DNA from: Theristus sp. LFF4_11
Taxonomy: Eukaryota; Nematoda; Chromadorea; Monhysterida; Xyalidae
Assembly (NCBI GenBank): GCA_030248135.1
Contig: JASANC010004792.1
Location: 39,169-103,168, forward strand
Length of the DNA stretch: 64,000 bases
Direction of reading: 5' to 3'
Below are positions 1-11,591 of this stretch, one piece after another (the first letter of the stretch is position 1; each line of letters opens with the position of its first letter). The notes below the pieces were generated by a model. That model searched no databases, was not told where the DNA came from, and saw nothing but the letters and a program-made list of their open reading frames with translations. Position numbers and translations under genes: made by a program.

Positions 1-979
1 TGAGATATTCTTGATTAAAAACCTTTTTTGTTCCATAAGCCGCATCTTATCTATGCCCAGATCCCAAAACGACAGGACTTCGGTGACGCATGGAACTGAT
101 ATCGAAACGATGGGTAGATAATTGACAAATGAATTATTTATATGAGGTCATGTGTCAGAAGAGTTTACTGAGCGGCTTTTCAAAAAAATGTGTAGCAATG
201 ATCGGATGTGGAAGCAGAAGAAACACGCTGCTTTTTCCGCAGGAATAAAAATAAACGCACGATTTTACATAAAGAGAGTTACGGATTTGAAAAGGAAATG
301 AAACTGCGTGGTTTCGTAACAACAGAAGTGTAAAAAACGAGCCGAAAAAACATATGAGCCAAAACAAGCGTTTCGATTGCAAAAACACAATAAAAATAAT
401 GATGTTTTTGTTTTCAGTTTTTTCCTGCAACTTCAATTTCACTGTTTTTATACATCCAATGACAAAAAAACGAAGAAAAACGGGCTGTCTCAGGATATCC
501 GCCCCTGATCCGGCAACAAGTCCGGTACTGTATCAGAATTAAATTTTTCATTGTTGTACAATGTAGTGTTGTCTTTCTTATTGAACGTGCGTCGCAAGAT
601 GCGTTTGCACGCATAGGGCTGCGCGGCAATTTCAAATCAGCAAAATTAAATGTAATCGGACGCAGAATTTTGCAAATAAGCGGAACGCTGTATACTAATT
701 AGAATATTTTGTCACGAAATAAAATGATTTTAAATCACACAACATCATTCAACATTTAGTGGACTGGAGAACAACAGACATTACAGGGAAACGGGTCACG
801 TTAAATGGGAGATTACGGATAATTACAGTGTCCATTAATTACAAAATAATTACAAAATAATTACAAAATAATTACAAATAAAATAACAATAATCACCCAT
901 CACCCGCACTTTTTTAAAAATGTAGACAACGGTTTCCGCAACAAAAATTTGAAGCAAAACAAAATAGACTGTAAAGAGG

Positions 980-1115
980 TTCGACCTTACAAATGATGGT
1001 GTAGGAATTTGACCAAATCAAAATTTTGAATTTTTTTGGCTTCTCTTCTCGCCGTGTGACACTTTTTGGGTGGGGGGGGGGGGGGTCTTATAAGTGGGAG
1101 AAACTTTATATGGAA
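980..1115. repeat. Fragment of dispersed MITE (copy of 5742-6019)
   Basis: The segment shares an ordered series of blocks with 5870-6005: a 'TTCGACCTTAC' / 'TTCCGGCCTTAC' start, a CAA(A/G)TCAA block, a TTTTTGAATTT block, 'GTGTGACACT', then a G-run followed by 'TCTTATAAGTGGGAG'. Only the right half of the longer element is recognisable, and the terminal inverted repeat is degraded. It is read as a decayed copy of the TA-flanked MITE in P450 intron 3. Confidence 0.55.
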
Positions 1116-1522
1116 TTTATATGGAATACTAAGGTGGAATTATGCCTGCATCCGCTGTCAGCTTCGCTCGCGAATGGGCATGATAAGTTAGATAGAAGTC
1201 CTGTCTTTATGTTTATCACTATATGTACAATGTAATTTTCATTGCGTGATTCTATATTTCAATTATTTTGGAAAACAACGGCAACTAACAAAACAGTTAA
1301 AAGCACCTGTTCCAGGTTCAGCCTGATCGACTGAGCGTTGTCTTGTTAATGCAAGAACAAGAATGTGTATATAACAAATTGTTTATTCATTTTTGCATCG
1401 TAGTTGCATTTTTCTGAAAATTGTAGTATTGCATTAAACTGCTGATTATGAAATCAAGGACATTAAAAATTGCGAATGTGCAGTCCTACTATTAAACTCT
1501 CAACAAAACAAAAAAAACACTG

Positions 1523-1607
1523 AAGGGGCATTCATGAACTGTATTTAGTGACCGCGTAGCTATGTTTTAGTCACGCGTCACTGAATACTGCTTCATAAAT
1601 GCCGCTT
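1523..1607. mobile_element. Short foldback MITE, copy A
   Basis: About 85 bp of imperfect palindrome. The left end reads AAGGGGCATTCATGAA and the right end is close to its reverse complement. The centre is built from GACCGCGTAGC and CACGCGTCACT blocks. A second copy lies in inverted orientation at 6524-6604. It has no coding capacity and could fold into one hairpin. Superfamily is not assigned because the target duplication is unclear. Confidence 0.7.
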
Positions 1608-3555
1608 AAGGAAAAGCTCTGAAGTAGAATGAACGAAACACAGCATATCGCCAGTCATAGTTCCGCTCAGACTTTCTTCAACTGTGTTCCTTCTTACTTG
1701 AAAAGTTCCTCTAACAATATTTCTCTTTCATGCACCAAATTTGCGTGACCCCCATTGTGAAAGTTGTTGCGTCTTGTAAAAAACAAGACCGTTTCTGAGT
1801 CCAATTATTTTTTTGTTCACTGTGTTCGACGCAGATTTCGGAAAATCTGTAAAAACTCACGTTATTCTTAGCTGAAACTTGAGTTACAGGCAATCCACTT
1901 GATAAAACGATAGGATGAAAGAGCTCTCAAGCTCCGGAGAGTCACAATTTGATGGCCGTAGAAGAAATGAAAGTTTTAAAAGGGTACTATTAATTGTGAA
2001 CGGAATTACAGTATAATATCGTAAGACAACAACGCTGCTAATGGCTCAGAGTGTTCAAAACGAAGAGTACCGGTACATGTTGTGTTTTATTTAGAAAGAA
2101 ACTTATAAAAAACCACAGTACAAACTACAAAGTGCAAACCCGCGTTATCCCGTGACCGTTGCAGAGCAGACCGGAAACAAGTGAAAGGTCCCATTGGGAT
2201 GAGCATATTGTGCGAGTGTTGCTGATGATATGCATGTGCTTGTTTTAACGGAAAATGAGAAAAAAACGGCCGGTGTTTTCCTTGTGTGAAATGGGCGCTC
2301 TGGTTTGTTTTGCGTGTCATTTTTATCTTTTTTCTCGGCTAACCAACACACACATGGAGCAAAATAATTGAAACTTAGTTTACGCGAAAAAAGGCAAAAC
2401 GCCGCTCTGAAAACCATCAGTGAGCTCCAATTGGATTGTTTTTGGAAAACAAAAAAACATTTTTCTGGAGATATTATCGCTGGTCTGGGCGGTTTTCGTG
2501 CAGGATTTGTTCCGTGACTGCGTGCTTCAAAGACATACACTGTACTGTAACTGCAATCGAGGAGAACTTTTTTTTTAAATTTTTTTTGCTCGGTTATTAC
2601 ACGCAGAAAAGTTTTTAAGGTTGAAATTTTTATTCACAGAACAACATAATCACAAATATAGGCGATCGAAAAACAAGCCGCTGGAAGGGAGCATGGTTTT
2701 ACTTTGTATTGTCAACTCAAGTCACAGAAAATTGCGCAAAAATCACGCCACTTTAGCGGATTGTAACATATGTACTGTAGCATCCACTAAAACACGGACC
2801 GGTATTGTCACCCGAACATTCATACCATGCGCAACCGTGTGCACGTTCACACTGACGCTCCGACAAACGCCAACAGGCTGAAAAATACACAGGGTCATCC
2901 GCAAGTAACCGTGGTGCCAATTTTTGCTTTGTCGGAAGTGGCACGGTCAAACCCACCCGCAAATGAAATGCACACCATGAACGGGGGGGGGGAGCGCAAA
3001 ATTTGAAAACCAAAAACAAAATTGTTATCATCTTTTTTGGTTCTGCGACTCAATTCGCGCATAGAAATGTAAGCAGCTTCAAAAGACGCGAGAACTCAAA
3101 ATTGGGAAGTGAATCGACTTCCTGAGTCTGTACGGCTAAGAGTCACTAAGGGCTATTTTGAATTGCCGCATCAACACATGAAACTGATTTCCACCACACG
3201 TCTGGCAAAAACAAACGCATTCAGTCGCAGGACTGAAAAAAATAAACACTATAACTTTTTTCGACTGGATGGACAGCATCCGTTCGCATGCACGCGTGGA
3301 AACAGCTGCCCGGCGCTGGCAGCAGCAACGGGCAAACGGTCGACCAGTGACAGCCGGCATGCGCCTCGCAACTGGACTGCGTTTTGTAGCGGTTGCAGGC
3401 TGTGCGACACGAAAACAGGCTCATTTTTGTATGTTTTTGGTGTTTGAAAACGTGCCAGGTTCAGTTTGCAGGCACGAAACACACAACTTTTGGGGTTTTT
3501 GACGTGTTTTTTTCAAGTATCTCAAATGTTTGACGAAAAAATGGCTGTTTCGACA

Positions 3556-3740
3556 CGCTAAAGATGGTTTCCGGTGTCCTATGTCCTGTGTCACACTGTT
3601 CCGTTACACAGGAATAAAAGTGTCGAGAAGGCTGAGTGTGGTGTTGCCTTTTTTATTTCCGGAACGCCACTAGACAGGATGCCACGCGGGACACCAGGTG
3701 GAAGGCCACCGGACACCCTGAACGGACACCTTTTTTAGCG
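3556..3740. mobile_element. GTGTCC-rich foldback MITE, copy a
   Basis: The element begins CGCTAAAGATGG and ends CCTTTTTTAGCG, so the ends form an imperfect inverted repeat. The inside carries repeated GGTGTCC/GGACACC blocks. Related copies are at 8519-8881 (P450 intron 9) and 55439-55660 (upstream of the first K2P gene). It has no coding capacity. No convincing target-site duplication was found, so the superfamily is left open. Confidence 0.7.
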
Positions 3741-3862
3741 CATAGTCAGTCGTTGGTTGGTTGTGCTGCCCAATGAAAGGGCTAAACAATTTTTTTCAAC
3801 AAGTTGATCGTTGGTTTCAATTCTGTCACTTCTAAAGTTTTGGCTTTGACTTGACTTTGTTA

Positions 3863-4438
3863 TTACCAGCTGGCGATACTTGACGCCACAAATGACGCCA
3901 ATTTTTTCTGACCTGGCGATCCGTCGACAAGAAGACCAAAAATCAGCAAAGCTATGATTGACGAGCCAGTAAATGTCATGGTATCAAACAACATAATCGG
4001 TTTTGATAGAAAAAAGACAGTTGCAAACTGGGTGTTTTTGCTTAGAGTCCAGGCCACAAATAAGTTGCCCACCGCTCGTAGCAAATTACATGCACAGAAT
4101 ATGTGTGGGCAGCAGACCATTTTTTTATCATTTATGTTGCCGAAAATGTCACAAAAAAGTTGATCACACTTCCGCAATTTCAAAAACCGCCCACGTCTGT
4201 CGTTGCAAAACGAACCGAACGACGGTTTTTCAAAAATTATAAACAAAGTTAAAACGTCTTTTGCGAAAAAAAATGCTGAAGGAACACGACCATACGTGTT
4301 CTTTTTGAAAAGTGTAAAACTATGGTGTGTTCCGTGCATGTGCTTCCATACACTTTTGCTTACTTGTTTGTTTGGTTTTTCAGTGAAAACAAATGTTACG
4401 AAGTTACGATTTGCAAATGTTGACTTTTTGAGCAACAT
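3863..4438 (-). CDS. Hypothetical ORF, 191 codons, possible membrane segments
   Basis: This is the longest uninterrupted reading frame in the window, starting with ATG at 4438. I do not recognise the product. The C-terminal third is hydrophobic, with stretches resembling membrane helices around residues 115-130 and 140-175. No conserved motif, no paired introns and no neighbouring partner gene support it, and the composition is like the surrounding AT-rich DNA. It may be a chance ORF or one exon of an unrecognised gene. It lies just upstream of the P450 gene on the opposite strand. Confidence 0.2.
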   Translation of the reverse strand: MLLKKSTFANRNFVTFVFTEKPNKQVSKSVWKHMHGTHHSFTLFKKNTYGRVPSAFFFAKDVLTLFIIFEKPSFGSFCNDRRGRFLKLRKCDQLFCDIFGNINDKKMVCCPHIFCACNLLRAVGNLFVAWTLSKNTQFATVFFLSKPIMLFDTMTFTGSSIIALLIFGLLVDGSPGQKKLASFVASSIASW

Positions 4439-4862
4439 GTTACGAATTGCGGTTGGTTCAGCGACTCAAAGCTTTCGTACGCAAGAAAGTTAGCACATAC
4501 ATGTACATGTTTGTACGTAACGGGACAAGGCACTGTACGCCAATTTTGAATGGTCGCAACTACCATGAGACTGACAATGAGTCGCGTAACACAACAAAAG
4601 CGATTACTGACACCTGTTCACTGTTTTCAAACGCCGTTCTAAGAGTTCTCCTAGTTTATTGCCAGAAAACGACACTTTTTCTGATGATAAGGGGAATAAA
4701 GTACAGGGGAACGGAGAGATGCAAATCAACGCATATGGCACACAGTGCGCTCTTCTGTTTATTTGATAAAGAAAAAGTTGTGCTCGCTTAAACATCAGCT
4801 GTTTTCCAATAGTGAAACGGGTTTCGGCGACAAAAGAAGTTCGAGGAATTTCACGAACAAAC

Positions 4863-7800
4863 ATGTACCTGCTCTCATTCCTGTTCTGTATTTCACTGCT
4901 GCTCTTTTTCCTCTATCGCAGCCTGCTGAAGCTGCCTGAGAAACACCTGCAACTGCTGGAAGCCAGCGGCCACAGTGTGCGCATGTACCCGATCGTCGGC
5001 ATCTTGCCGCATTTGCACGGACGCAGCACGCTTGGTTGGTTGGGGCAATTGTGGACAAGTTGGGAGGGGGGTGTGAGGTTTGGTGCCTTGGGTATGTCCG
5101 CGGTATGCGTTTTAGGCATTTGTTTGTGTCAACCCACTTCCACAGAACACCCCATGAAATCCTATTCGTGTATTGAAATGACAAAAAAATGACATTACAC
5201 CGGGTGCACACTTTTAGTCGTTTCGTTGCTTTTTTTGCGAATCTGTGTGCATTATTTCGAAATCTGTATATTTATGAAGAATGCTGTCGAATCGTTGACC
5301 AATGGCATCGACAGCATCCATCGCCACTGGTCTTCTACGCATTCAAACGATGCGGCCTTCACGTGTACAAGGCGGAACAGATTGAGGTATGCACAACCAA
5401 ACGGTCGGCGTTTTGTTTACCTTTCAGTCAAATCAAACTGTTGACTTCTTCGTTGACTAATTGCGCAAAGAGTTTGCTCTTGTTAAAATGCTCCCAAGCA
5501 AGTCATTTTTTTGGTTGCATTGCAGGCGATTTTGAAGTCGCGCACGAACATCACAAAAGCGCAACCGCACTACGGTTTTCTTGAGTGTTGGCTCGGCAAG
5601 GGACTCTTGACCAGGTAGTGTAGTCAAGCAAAATATCAACGTGTCGATACATCTAATATTTTCAGAACTTTATCGACAGTCTATTCATTTGTTTCGGCGA
5701 TTTGTTTTGGCTTTTGAGCATGCATTTCATTCTTCAATATACCGTAAAGTCTTGCATATAAGGTCTCCTTATACAAATTTGAAAATCAAAGAACTTTTGA
5801 AAAAGTGGAATTTTGTGTGACAACCTTATAAGTGGGAGGAGCCAGGTCTTATTAAACGAGGTCTATAGAAGATTAGGAAGTTCCGGCCTTACAAACGGGG
5901 TGCGCTTTCGACCAAGTCAACTTTTTGAATTTCTTGGTTTCCCGCGGTGTGACACTCCGCCCACTTTTGCGTGGGGGTCTTATAAGTGGGAGGAACCTTA
6001 TATATGCAAGACGTTACGGTATTTCTTGCGCACGCAGCACCGGCGACCAATGGCAGCGTGACCGCAGACTGCTGACACCCGGCTTCCACTACGAGATCCT
6101 CACACGCGCACGAACTGACCAGCTGGCTGCACCGGAGGATTGGGCGAATGGCGACCGAACATTCGAGAAGCGTAAAGAGTGTCACGCTCGATGCGTGCAC
6201 GGTGTTCACACTGTCGGCGCTGGACATCATTTGTGGTGGGACATTTCGGATTGATTTGGTTGCTGATTACGGTATACAATTTACAGTTTACCTTTACATT
6301 GTTCCTTTTTAGTTTACACTAAAACTAAAAACGGAACAGCTGAGAACCTGGAACTGATCTGTTCAGTTTTGCATTTTGATTTGAATGTACATTTGTACTG
6401 AGTGGCTGATTGTTTTTCATTGGACACGTTTTATGAGCTAAATTTTGTCGGTCGGTTTTAAAAAATAATGTCATTGAAACTGCAATGAGAATTCCGAAGA
6501 AACATTGCACGATGATCGATATTCATGAAGCAGTATTTAATGACGCGTACCTGTGTTAAAATATAGCTACGCGGTCACTAAATAGTGCTTCATGAATGCC
6601 CCTTGACACTCCAGAAACGTCGATGGGTCGTCGGCTGGACTGTCTGAACGACCAAAATGATGGTCCACATTCGGATTATTTTGCGGCGATCAAGTTTTTC
6701 GGTTGGTCAACGATGGAACGCTTGGGGCGTCCGTGGCTGACACCGGATTGGGTGTATTACCGAACGGAGCAGGGCAAACAGTTGCTGCGACATTTGAAGG
6801 TGCTCCATGCGTTCACGGAGAAGGTAATAATAGGACCAGATTTGTTTGGTTGGTTTTTAAGTTTTTTTGTTAACTTTTTTAAATCGAAACTTTTCAGCAA
6901 TGTTTTGTTGTTGGCTTTAAGATGTAACATCTTGAACCACCCAATGTAGAAACCAATAAGTGAACCAAAAAAAACCAGCGGAACGAGGATATAAACCCAC
7001 GATAAACAAGATTCACCACTTTGCCAGGTGATTACCGAGAAAGAACGGCAACTTGAGAACACCGACACAAACGCCACCGCAGTTGCAAACGAGCAATGTC
7101 GCGAGACTGACTGGACGTCAAAGAAACATCGGCCAGCGCTGCTTGATCTGCTGTTGAGTCTGAAACAGCAAGGCTTGCTGACGAGACAGCAAGTCCGCGA
7201 GCAAGTCGACACGTTCATGTTTGAGGTGAAATGTTAAGGCGCTTCAAGTTTTTAAGCTTGAATGCTTCATTGGCACTAAGAATCGTTTCAGATTCACATT
7301 AAGATTTAGATTCCTTTTATTTCAACGCACAAAAGTGTTGGCATTTCAGGGGCACGACACAACATCGACGGCGCTGATATTCGCTTGCTACTGCATGGCG
7401 ATCGAGGCACAACATCAGAAGAACGTGCAACAAGAATTGGATGAGGTTTTAGGTGATATGCGGATGTTTTGAATCTTCGGTTTTTAATAGCGCAGGTCGG
7501 GTCAGCAGAGTTCATCTGGTTTGGATTGAACAAAAAACCTTGGAATCGAAAAACGAATGTCAAAAAGAACAAAACAACAAAGAAATTTTGACAACTTTCT
7601 GCTCCTGGAAGGTCCATCATTCGACGGTGAAATCACGATGGAGCATTTGACGAAGCTTGTGCTGTTGGAGCGTTGCATCAAGGAGTCGCAACGATTGTAT
7701 CCCGCTGTGCCAGCCATTGCACGGCGAATCGAAGAGGACATTGAAATCGGTTGGTCGTAAAAAGGTATTTTTTGGCGTTTTTTTCATCAATGGTTTGGTT

Positions 7801-9101
7801 GCTTTTACATGTATGACATACAGTCCGACTGACTGACTGAACGAAAGAGAAAGAAATCAACAGAAAGAAACGATATCAAGGTACAGTGTGTTTCTTTAAA
7901 CGTGTCATCCTTATTCAGCAAAATGCAGAGCTCGCGATAGAAGAAGTGACAAGATCGGAGTGACAAGAAACCATAATTAGCCACAAATAGGGGGTTTGAT
8001 TTCAGCCCAAACATTTCACTATTATTGACAACTTGACATCGATCTAAGGGTTTCAAAAGGCTTTGCATTGTGACTCCATTGAATCCGATTTCAGCACCTG
8101 GCTTGGTGGTGGCCAGCGGCACGTCGGTGGACATTTTTTTCACCAGTTTACACCGTGATCCGGAACATTGGCCGCAACCGGAACAGTACGATCCGGACCG
8201 ATTTCTGCCCGAGCAAGTCGCCACGCGCCATCCGTTCGCGTTTCTGCCATTTTCAGCGGGTCCTCGCAACTGTATCGGTTTGTTTTTGGAACGGTTTTTT
8301 GGTGAACAACTCTGGCTGCAGATTACTATAGATTGAATGGAGAGATGAATTGTATGAAATTGACGGTGGGTAATTTGTGGTCTGTTAACAGAAAACGGTT
8401 CGATAGGCACCCAAGTGTGTTTGAGCTGTTTTGGAGGCCCGTTTCTGGTGAGCACTTAGGCAAGGAAAAGATCGCTTAAAATCAACTCAGTTTTAATGAA
8501 ACAGCACGCTTGCTTTTACGCTGAAAAGTAAGTCCGACCAGGTGTCCGGTGTCCTGTCCGCCTGGGTGTCCCTTGTGTGGTGTTCCGGAAAAACAAGTGG
8601 CAACAGCACACTCAGCGTTTTGGCGCATTTCAGCAATCGAACTCCAAATTACAGCGAATCAACGTCGTCGTTGTTGTTCACGTGATGCATGCGCTCTGTG
8701 CAGAAATTGCTGCGGGGGCGGACAATGTTGAAGTCTGCACAGAAAGCCTGCATCACGTGACCATCAACCAATCAGCGGATTCCCTATAATTTAGAGTTCG
8801 ACTGTACTTGCGGGTCACGGGCATCGCGGACACCATGGCGGACAGGAGGACAGTGGACAGCAGTTCGGACTTTTTTTAGCGTGTTTCAAGCGACACCAAC
8901 GTTACACAATTTTCATTTCTGGAATTTTTTCCAGGCCAACGATTCGCGATGCTCGAGCTGAAAATGGTGATGGCGAGCATACTGTACGAGTTCGAGTTGC
9001 ACTGCGTGCTGAGACCGCAAGAGCTGCAGAACAATTATGCAATGGTGCTGAGACCGGAGACGCCCGTGGAAATCACGTTCACACCGAGATTACTGAAATG
9101 A
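4863..9101 (+). CDS. Cytochrome P450, CYP4 family (frameshift in exon 4)
   Basis: A haem-thiolate monooxygenase of about 539 residues, expected in the ER membrane; CYP4 enzymes typically hydroxylate fatty acids or related lipids. Exons: 4863-5091, 5280-5386, 5526-5614, 6038-6235, 6615-6823, 7028-7225, 7350-7452, 7612-7749, 8095-8277, 8935-9101. The N-terminus is a hydrophobic anchor ([18 protein letters not shown]). The CYP4 signature VDTFMFE|GHDTTS spans the exon 6/7 junction, KESQR gives the ExxR motif, and [10 protein letters not shown] is the haem-cysteine loop, split by an intron at the last Gly. All junction phases agree except inside exon 4, where one surplus base between about 6095 and 6115 separates the FHYEIL frame from the [10 protein letters not shown]...SALDIIC frame; the summed exon length is 1621, one base over a multiple of three. 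This is either an assembly indel or a disabling mutation; all other exons look intact. Confidence 0.9.
5742..6019. mobile_element. TA-flanked MITE (CCGTA family) in P450 intron 3
   Basis: 278 bp flanked by TA at 5740-5741 and 6020-6021. Terminal inverted repeats of about 22 bp begin CCGTAAAGTCTTGCATAT on the left and match the right end with few mismatches. Internally CTTATAAGTGGGAG occurs twice. TA duplication fits Tc1/mariner-type transposition. The right end is 16 bp from the start of P450 exon 4, so the element supplies most of the sequence upstream of that acceptor. The terminal CCGTA is shared with the elements at 45736-45810 and 50048-50513. Confidence 0.8.
6524..6604. mobile_element. 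Short foldback MITE, copy B, in P450 intron 4
   Basis: The reverse complement aligns with copy A at 1523-1607 over nearly its whole length (GGGGCATTCATGAAGC, then TTTAGTGACCGCGTAGCTAT). It ends about 10 bp upstream of the exon 5 acceptor AG at 6613-6614, so the hairpin arm lies where the branch point and pyrimidine tract should be. Confidence 0.7.
8519..8881. mobile_element. GTGTCC-rich foldback MITE, copy b, in P450 intron 9
   Basis: The ends form an inverted repeat: CGCTGAAAAGTAAGTCCGAC on the left against the reverse complement of a right end that reads CGCTAAAAAAAGTCCGAAC. Inner blocks repeat GGTGTCC, and a second inner inverted repeat is built on CACGTGATGCATGC. It has no coding capacity. 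It occupies over half of intron 9 and ends 53 bp before exon 10, which carries the end of the P450. Confidence 0.7.
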
Positions 9102-9547
9102 AGTGGCGGTGACTTTTGTTTCTGGATTGCTATTGGACAGACGAGGATAATTACTTTTAAAAGAGTGTATTTATTTACGATTAAAAAGGAGTATTTGGAT
9201 TTATATATTGTTCTGTCAAACAGAGTGTTGACCCAACTGTTGATTCGTTTTTCTACACAACGCGTCAGTATGAAAAGCAAATCGAGTTGGAGCGGAATTC
9301 CGCTGATGATGCTGCCAACTTCTGTCAACGTGTCTCCGCTGACTCCGCCGAGTTGGTTGGCTGATATGTTCCGCGAAAATGATATTTCAACCGAACGACC
9401 ACTCACTTTCATTCCACCTCACTTTGCATTTCCAAAATTCTAAAAAAAACTTTCCTATCCCAAAAAGGCTACTCGTCCGGTATATACTTCCAAACCACAC
9501 CATCCCCCCAAAAACAACAACAACAACCAAACGAAAAACTCATCATC

Positions 9548-11591
9548 ATGCCGTCGAGAAAAGCAACCAGCAGCAGCGACAACAGCTCAATTTCGACGAC
9601 CGGTTTTGAGGCGACTTCCAGCACCTGGCGACGACGTCACGTCGACAACGACGACGGCGACCGCTCGATCGTGCCCGAAGAGGTGCAGGATCGAATTCGA
9701 CAGTTGGACTATCGCGTGAGACACGAGCGACACACGCCCATTCGATACAACAAGTCACTCAGGGTCAGTCTGGGATGGGTGATTGGAATGTTGTGCTTGG
9801 CTGTTCAAGAATTCACGCTGGGTGTCCGCTGGAAAAAAGATTCTTTTTTTTCAATCCACCACTCAGAAGCACGTCTGCGCAGCGGACGACTTCTGCGAGG
9901 GTTGCGCGGCGATGACGCCAAATGATATGCCGGGTCATTTGTTCTGGGACGAAGTGGAGATGAAACGCCACGGATGGATGGACTCGCACGGGCGACACTG
10001 GACGATGATCGAGCCGTCCGATGAGTTGCAGATGTTCAAACGGGGCGAGGTGCGGTTCGCTTCGGTGGTTCTTGAATTGGCTGCTTGAATCGGTGCATTC
10101 GAACTCTGTTGAGCGCTGATTGGTCGGGCAAACATTGATGCAACCAATCAGCGTAAACCAGATTAGTTTCTGAAGCATTAAATCATTTGCTCACCTGACA
10201 TTCAAAAACCAGTCACTCAAACTGCAAAACCGCCAACATTGCCAACGACAGGTCGACCGCCACGGCAACCACAACCACCAGCAGGTGCCACTGAGTCTCG
10301 CCAACTCTGACGCCAACCTGACGACAGCCGTGCCCGGCGTCGAACATCGCTGCGAGCGCACCGCCAGCAATCACGCGCAGCACGTGACGTTCCGTGCCGC
10401 TGTTCATGAGATACCCGTTGAGGAGGAGGAGGGCGGCGACGTCGAGCCGGACGATCTCGAGCCGCCGGTTGCGTGCAAGGCACGTTTTGCGGGAACGGGC
10501 GTAATTTTTCCCTGTTGTTGTTCCATCGTGATATTTACTTTGCTCTCTGCACGTTTTGAAAAAAATCTGTTGTGTTTTTGCTGTTGGAGGGGTGGTATTT
10601 TATCAGTCGTGTAACCGGACCTTTACTGCAGACATTTCCCAGTTCGGATATTTACCGCTCCCTACAGTTCCCGTTCAGACTCTTCCCGTTCGGAAATTTT
10701 TCATGGAAACCAGTCTCGTCCGGAACTTACCCGCGCGCACATTTCCCGTTAGGACATTGTTCGGACATTTTCGGGCATTTATCGCGCGGAACTTTTTTTT
10801 GTTCTGACATTTGCCGCTCGGACATTTCCCGTTTGGGCTTTTACTAGGCAGAAGTTTTTCCGTTCGCATGTTTTCCGCGCGCGCGATACCAGTTCGATCA
10901 TTGCCAGCGCGAACATTTCGGCGTTCAAACCTTTTTCACGTTCGGACATTTCCGTTCAAAAATTTCATTACCGTGAGGACACTTCGCGCGAGGACATTTT
11001 ACGCGGCGGAAATTCCCTTTTGCTTCTTGTGGCAGCGTGTAGCTTTCTTCATGTTCTAAAATTTTACAACTTTTTCGTTTTTTTTCAGGTTGACAGCGCT
11101 GCTCGTGTCCGATTGGCCGCCGTGTCCGAGGTCGGTCGAAAGGAGTATCGAGTGCCCGGTGGTGGCCGACTAACGTTGGTTTTTTTGTTGATTGATGATT
11201 TTTCGCAATTCATCGAGTCATGGTATTGAATTTTGAGTTCTCTGGAAACTCTGAACTTTTTCCGCCCAACCTGCACTAAAGTGCTCTTAAAAATTGAACA
11301 GTAGGTGTACAATGTAGCATGCACTAACTCTCCATTTTGGTTGCATTCTTTTTTAGGAGTCTCTTTTGTCTCGCATCTCATTCTAAATAAACTTTCCAAT
11401 TGTTTCAGATTAAAAAAAACAAACAACTTCCCCTTCTCAGGACCTGGTGCGCCCTGGAAGACCGTGCGTGGTACCTGCGGACGCCACGATCGTTCCTCTA
11501 CTATGAGCATCAGGCGGACGGATACCGACTGGCGGTCACCTATCAAAACGGCGTCACACGGAGACTCGAGCTGAAACCAAAGGCTCGTTGA
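9548..11591 (+). CDS. Unrecognised five-exon protein, about 307 aa
   Basis: Proposed exons: 9548-9763, 9867-10049, 10213-10500, 11089-11174, 11441-11591. Their phases fit (0,0,0,2) and the sum is a multiple of three. I do not recognise the family. The N-terminus is Ser/Thr-rich and disordered-looking. Exon 2 carries a compact segment with CAADDFCEGC and a Trp-rich stretch (KRHGWMDSHGRHWTM) that looks like a small folded domain, perhaps metal-binding. Exon 3 is Gln/His-rich, then acidic (EEEEGGDVEPDD). The last exon is aromatic and basic (WYLRTPRSFLYYEH). There is no signal peptide or membrane segment. The exon 3 start could instead be 10252 (also phase 0). Intron 3 holds a minisatellite. It follows the P450 on the same strand with about 450 bp between them. 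Confidence 0.6.
10113..10154. repeat. Small dispersed hairpin (GCGCTGATTGGT type)
   Basis: GCGCTGATTGGT and ACCAATCAGCGT form a 12-bp stem with one mismatch around an 18-base loop, inside intron 2 of the unrecognised gene. A very similar hairpin lies at 45633-45679 in a deaminase intron. It may be a tiny foldback element or a leftover of one. Confidence 0.5.
10621..11010. repeat. Degenerate minisatellite, unit about 20 bp
   Basis: About twenty imperfect units resembling TTCCCGTTCGGACATTT, with alternating GTTCGGACATT and GCGCGnACATT variants, fill most of intron 3 (10501-11088) of the unrecognised gene. The units diverge strongly, so this is an old array. It is open in several frames because the unit lacks stops, but its frame and phase do not join the neighbouring exons. 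Confidence 0.75.

Larger units (their letters stand above)
1..3555. other. Region without a confident gene
   Basis: I see no exon with a recognisable domain here. Open frames are short and AT-rich with no conserved motifs. What it does hold: three tandem short 'ATTACAAAATA' units near 841-880, a fragment of a dispersed repeat at about 980-1115 including a poly-G tract, and a foldback element at 1523-1607 (both listed separately). A second poly-G run lies near 2984-2993. Confidence 0.5.
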
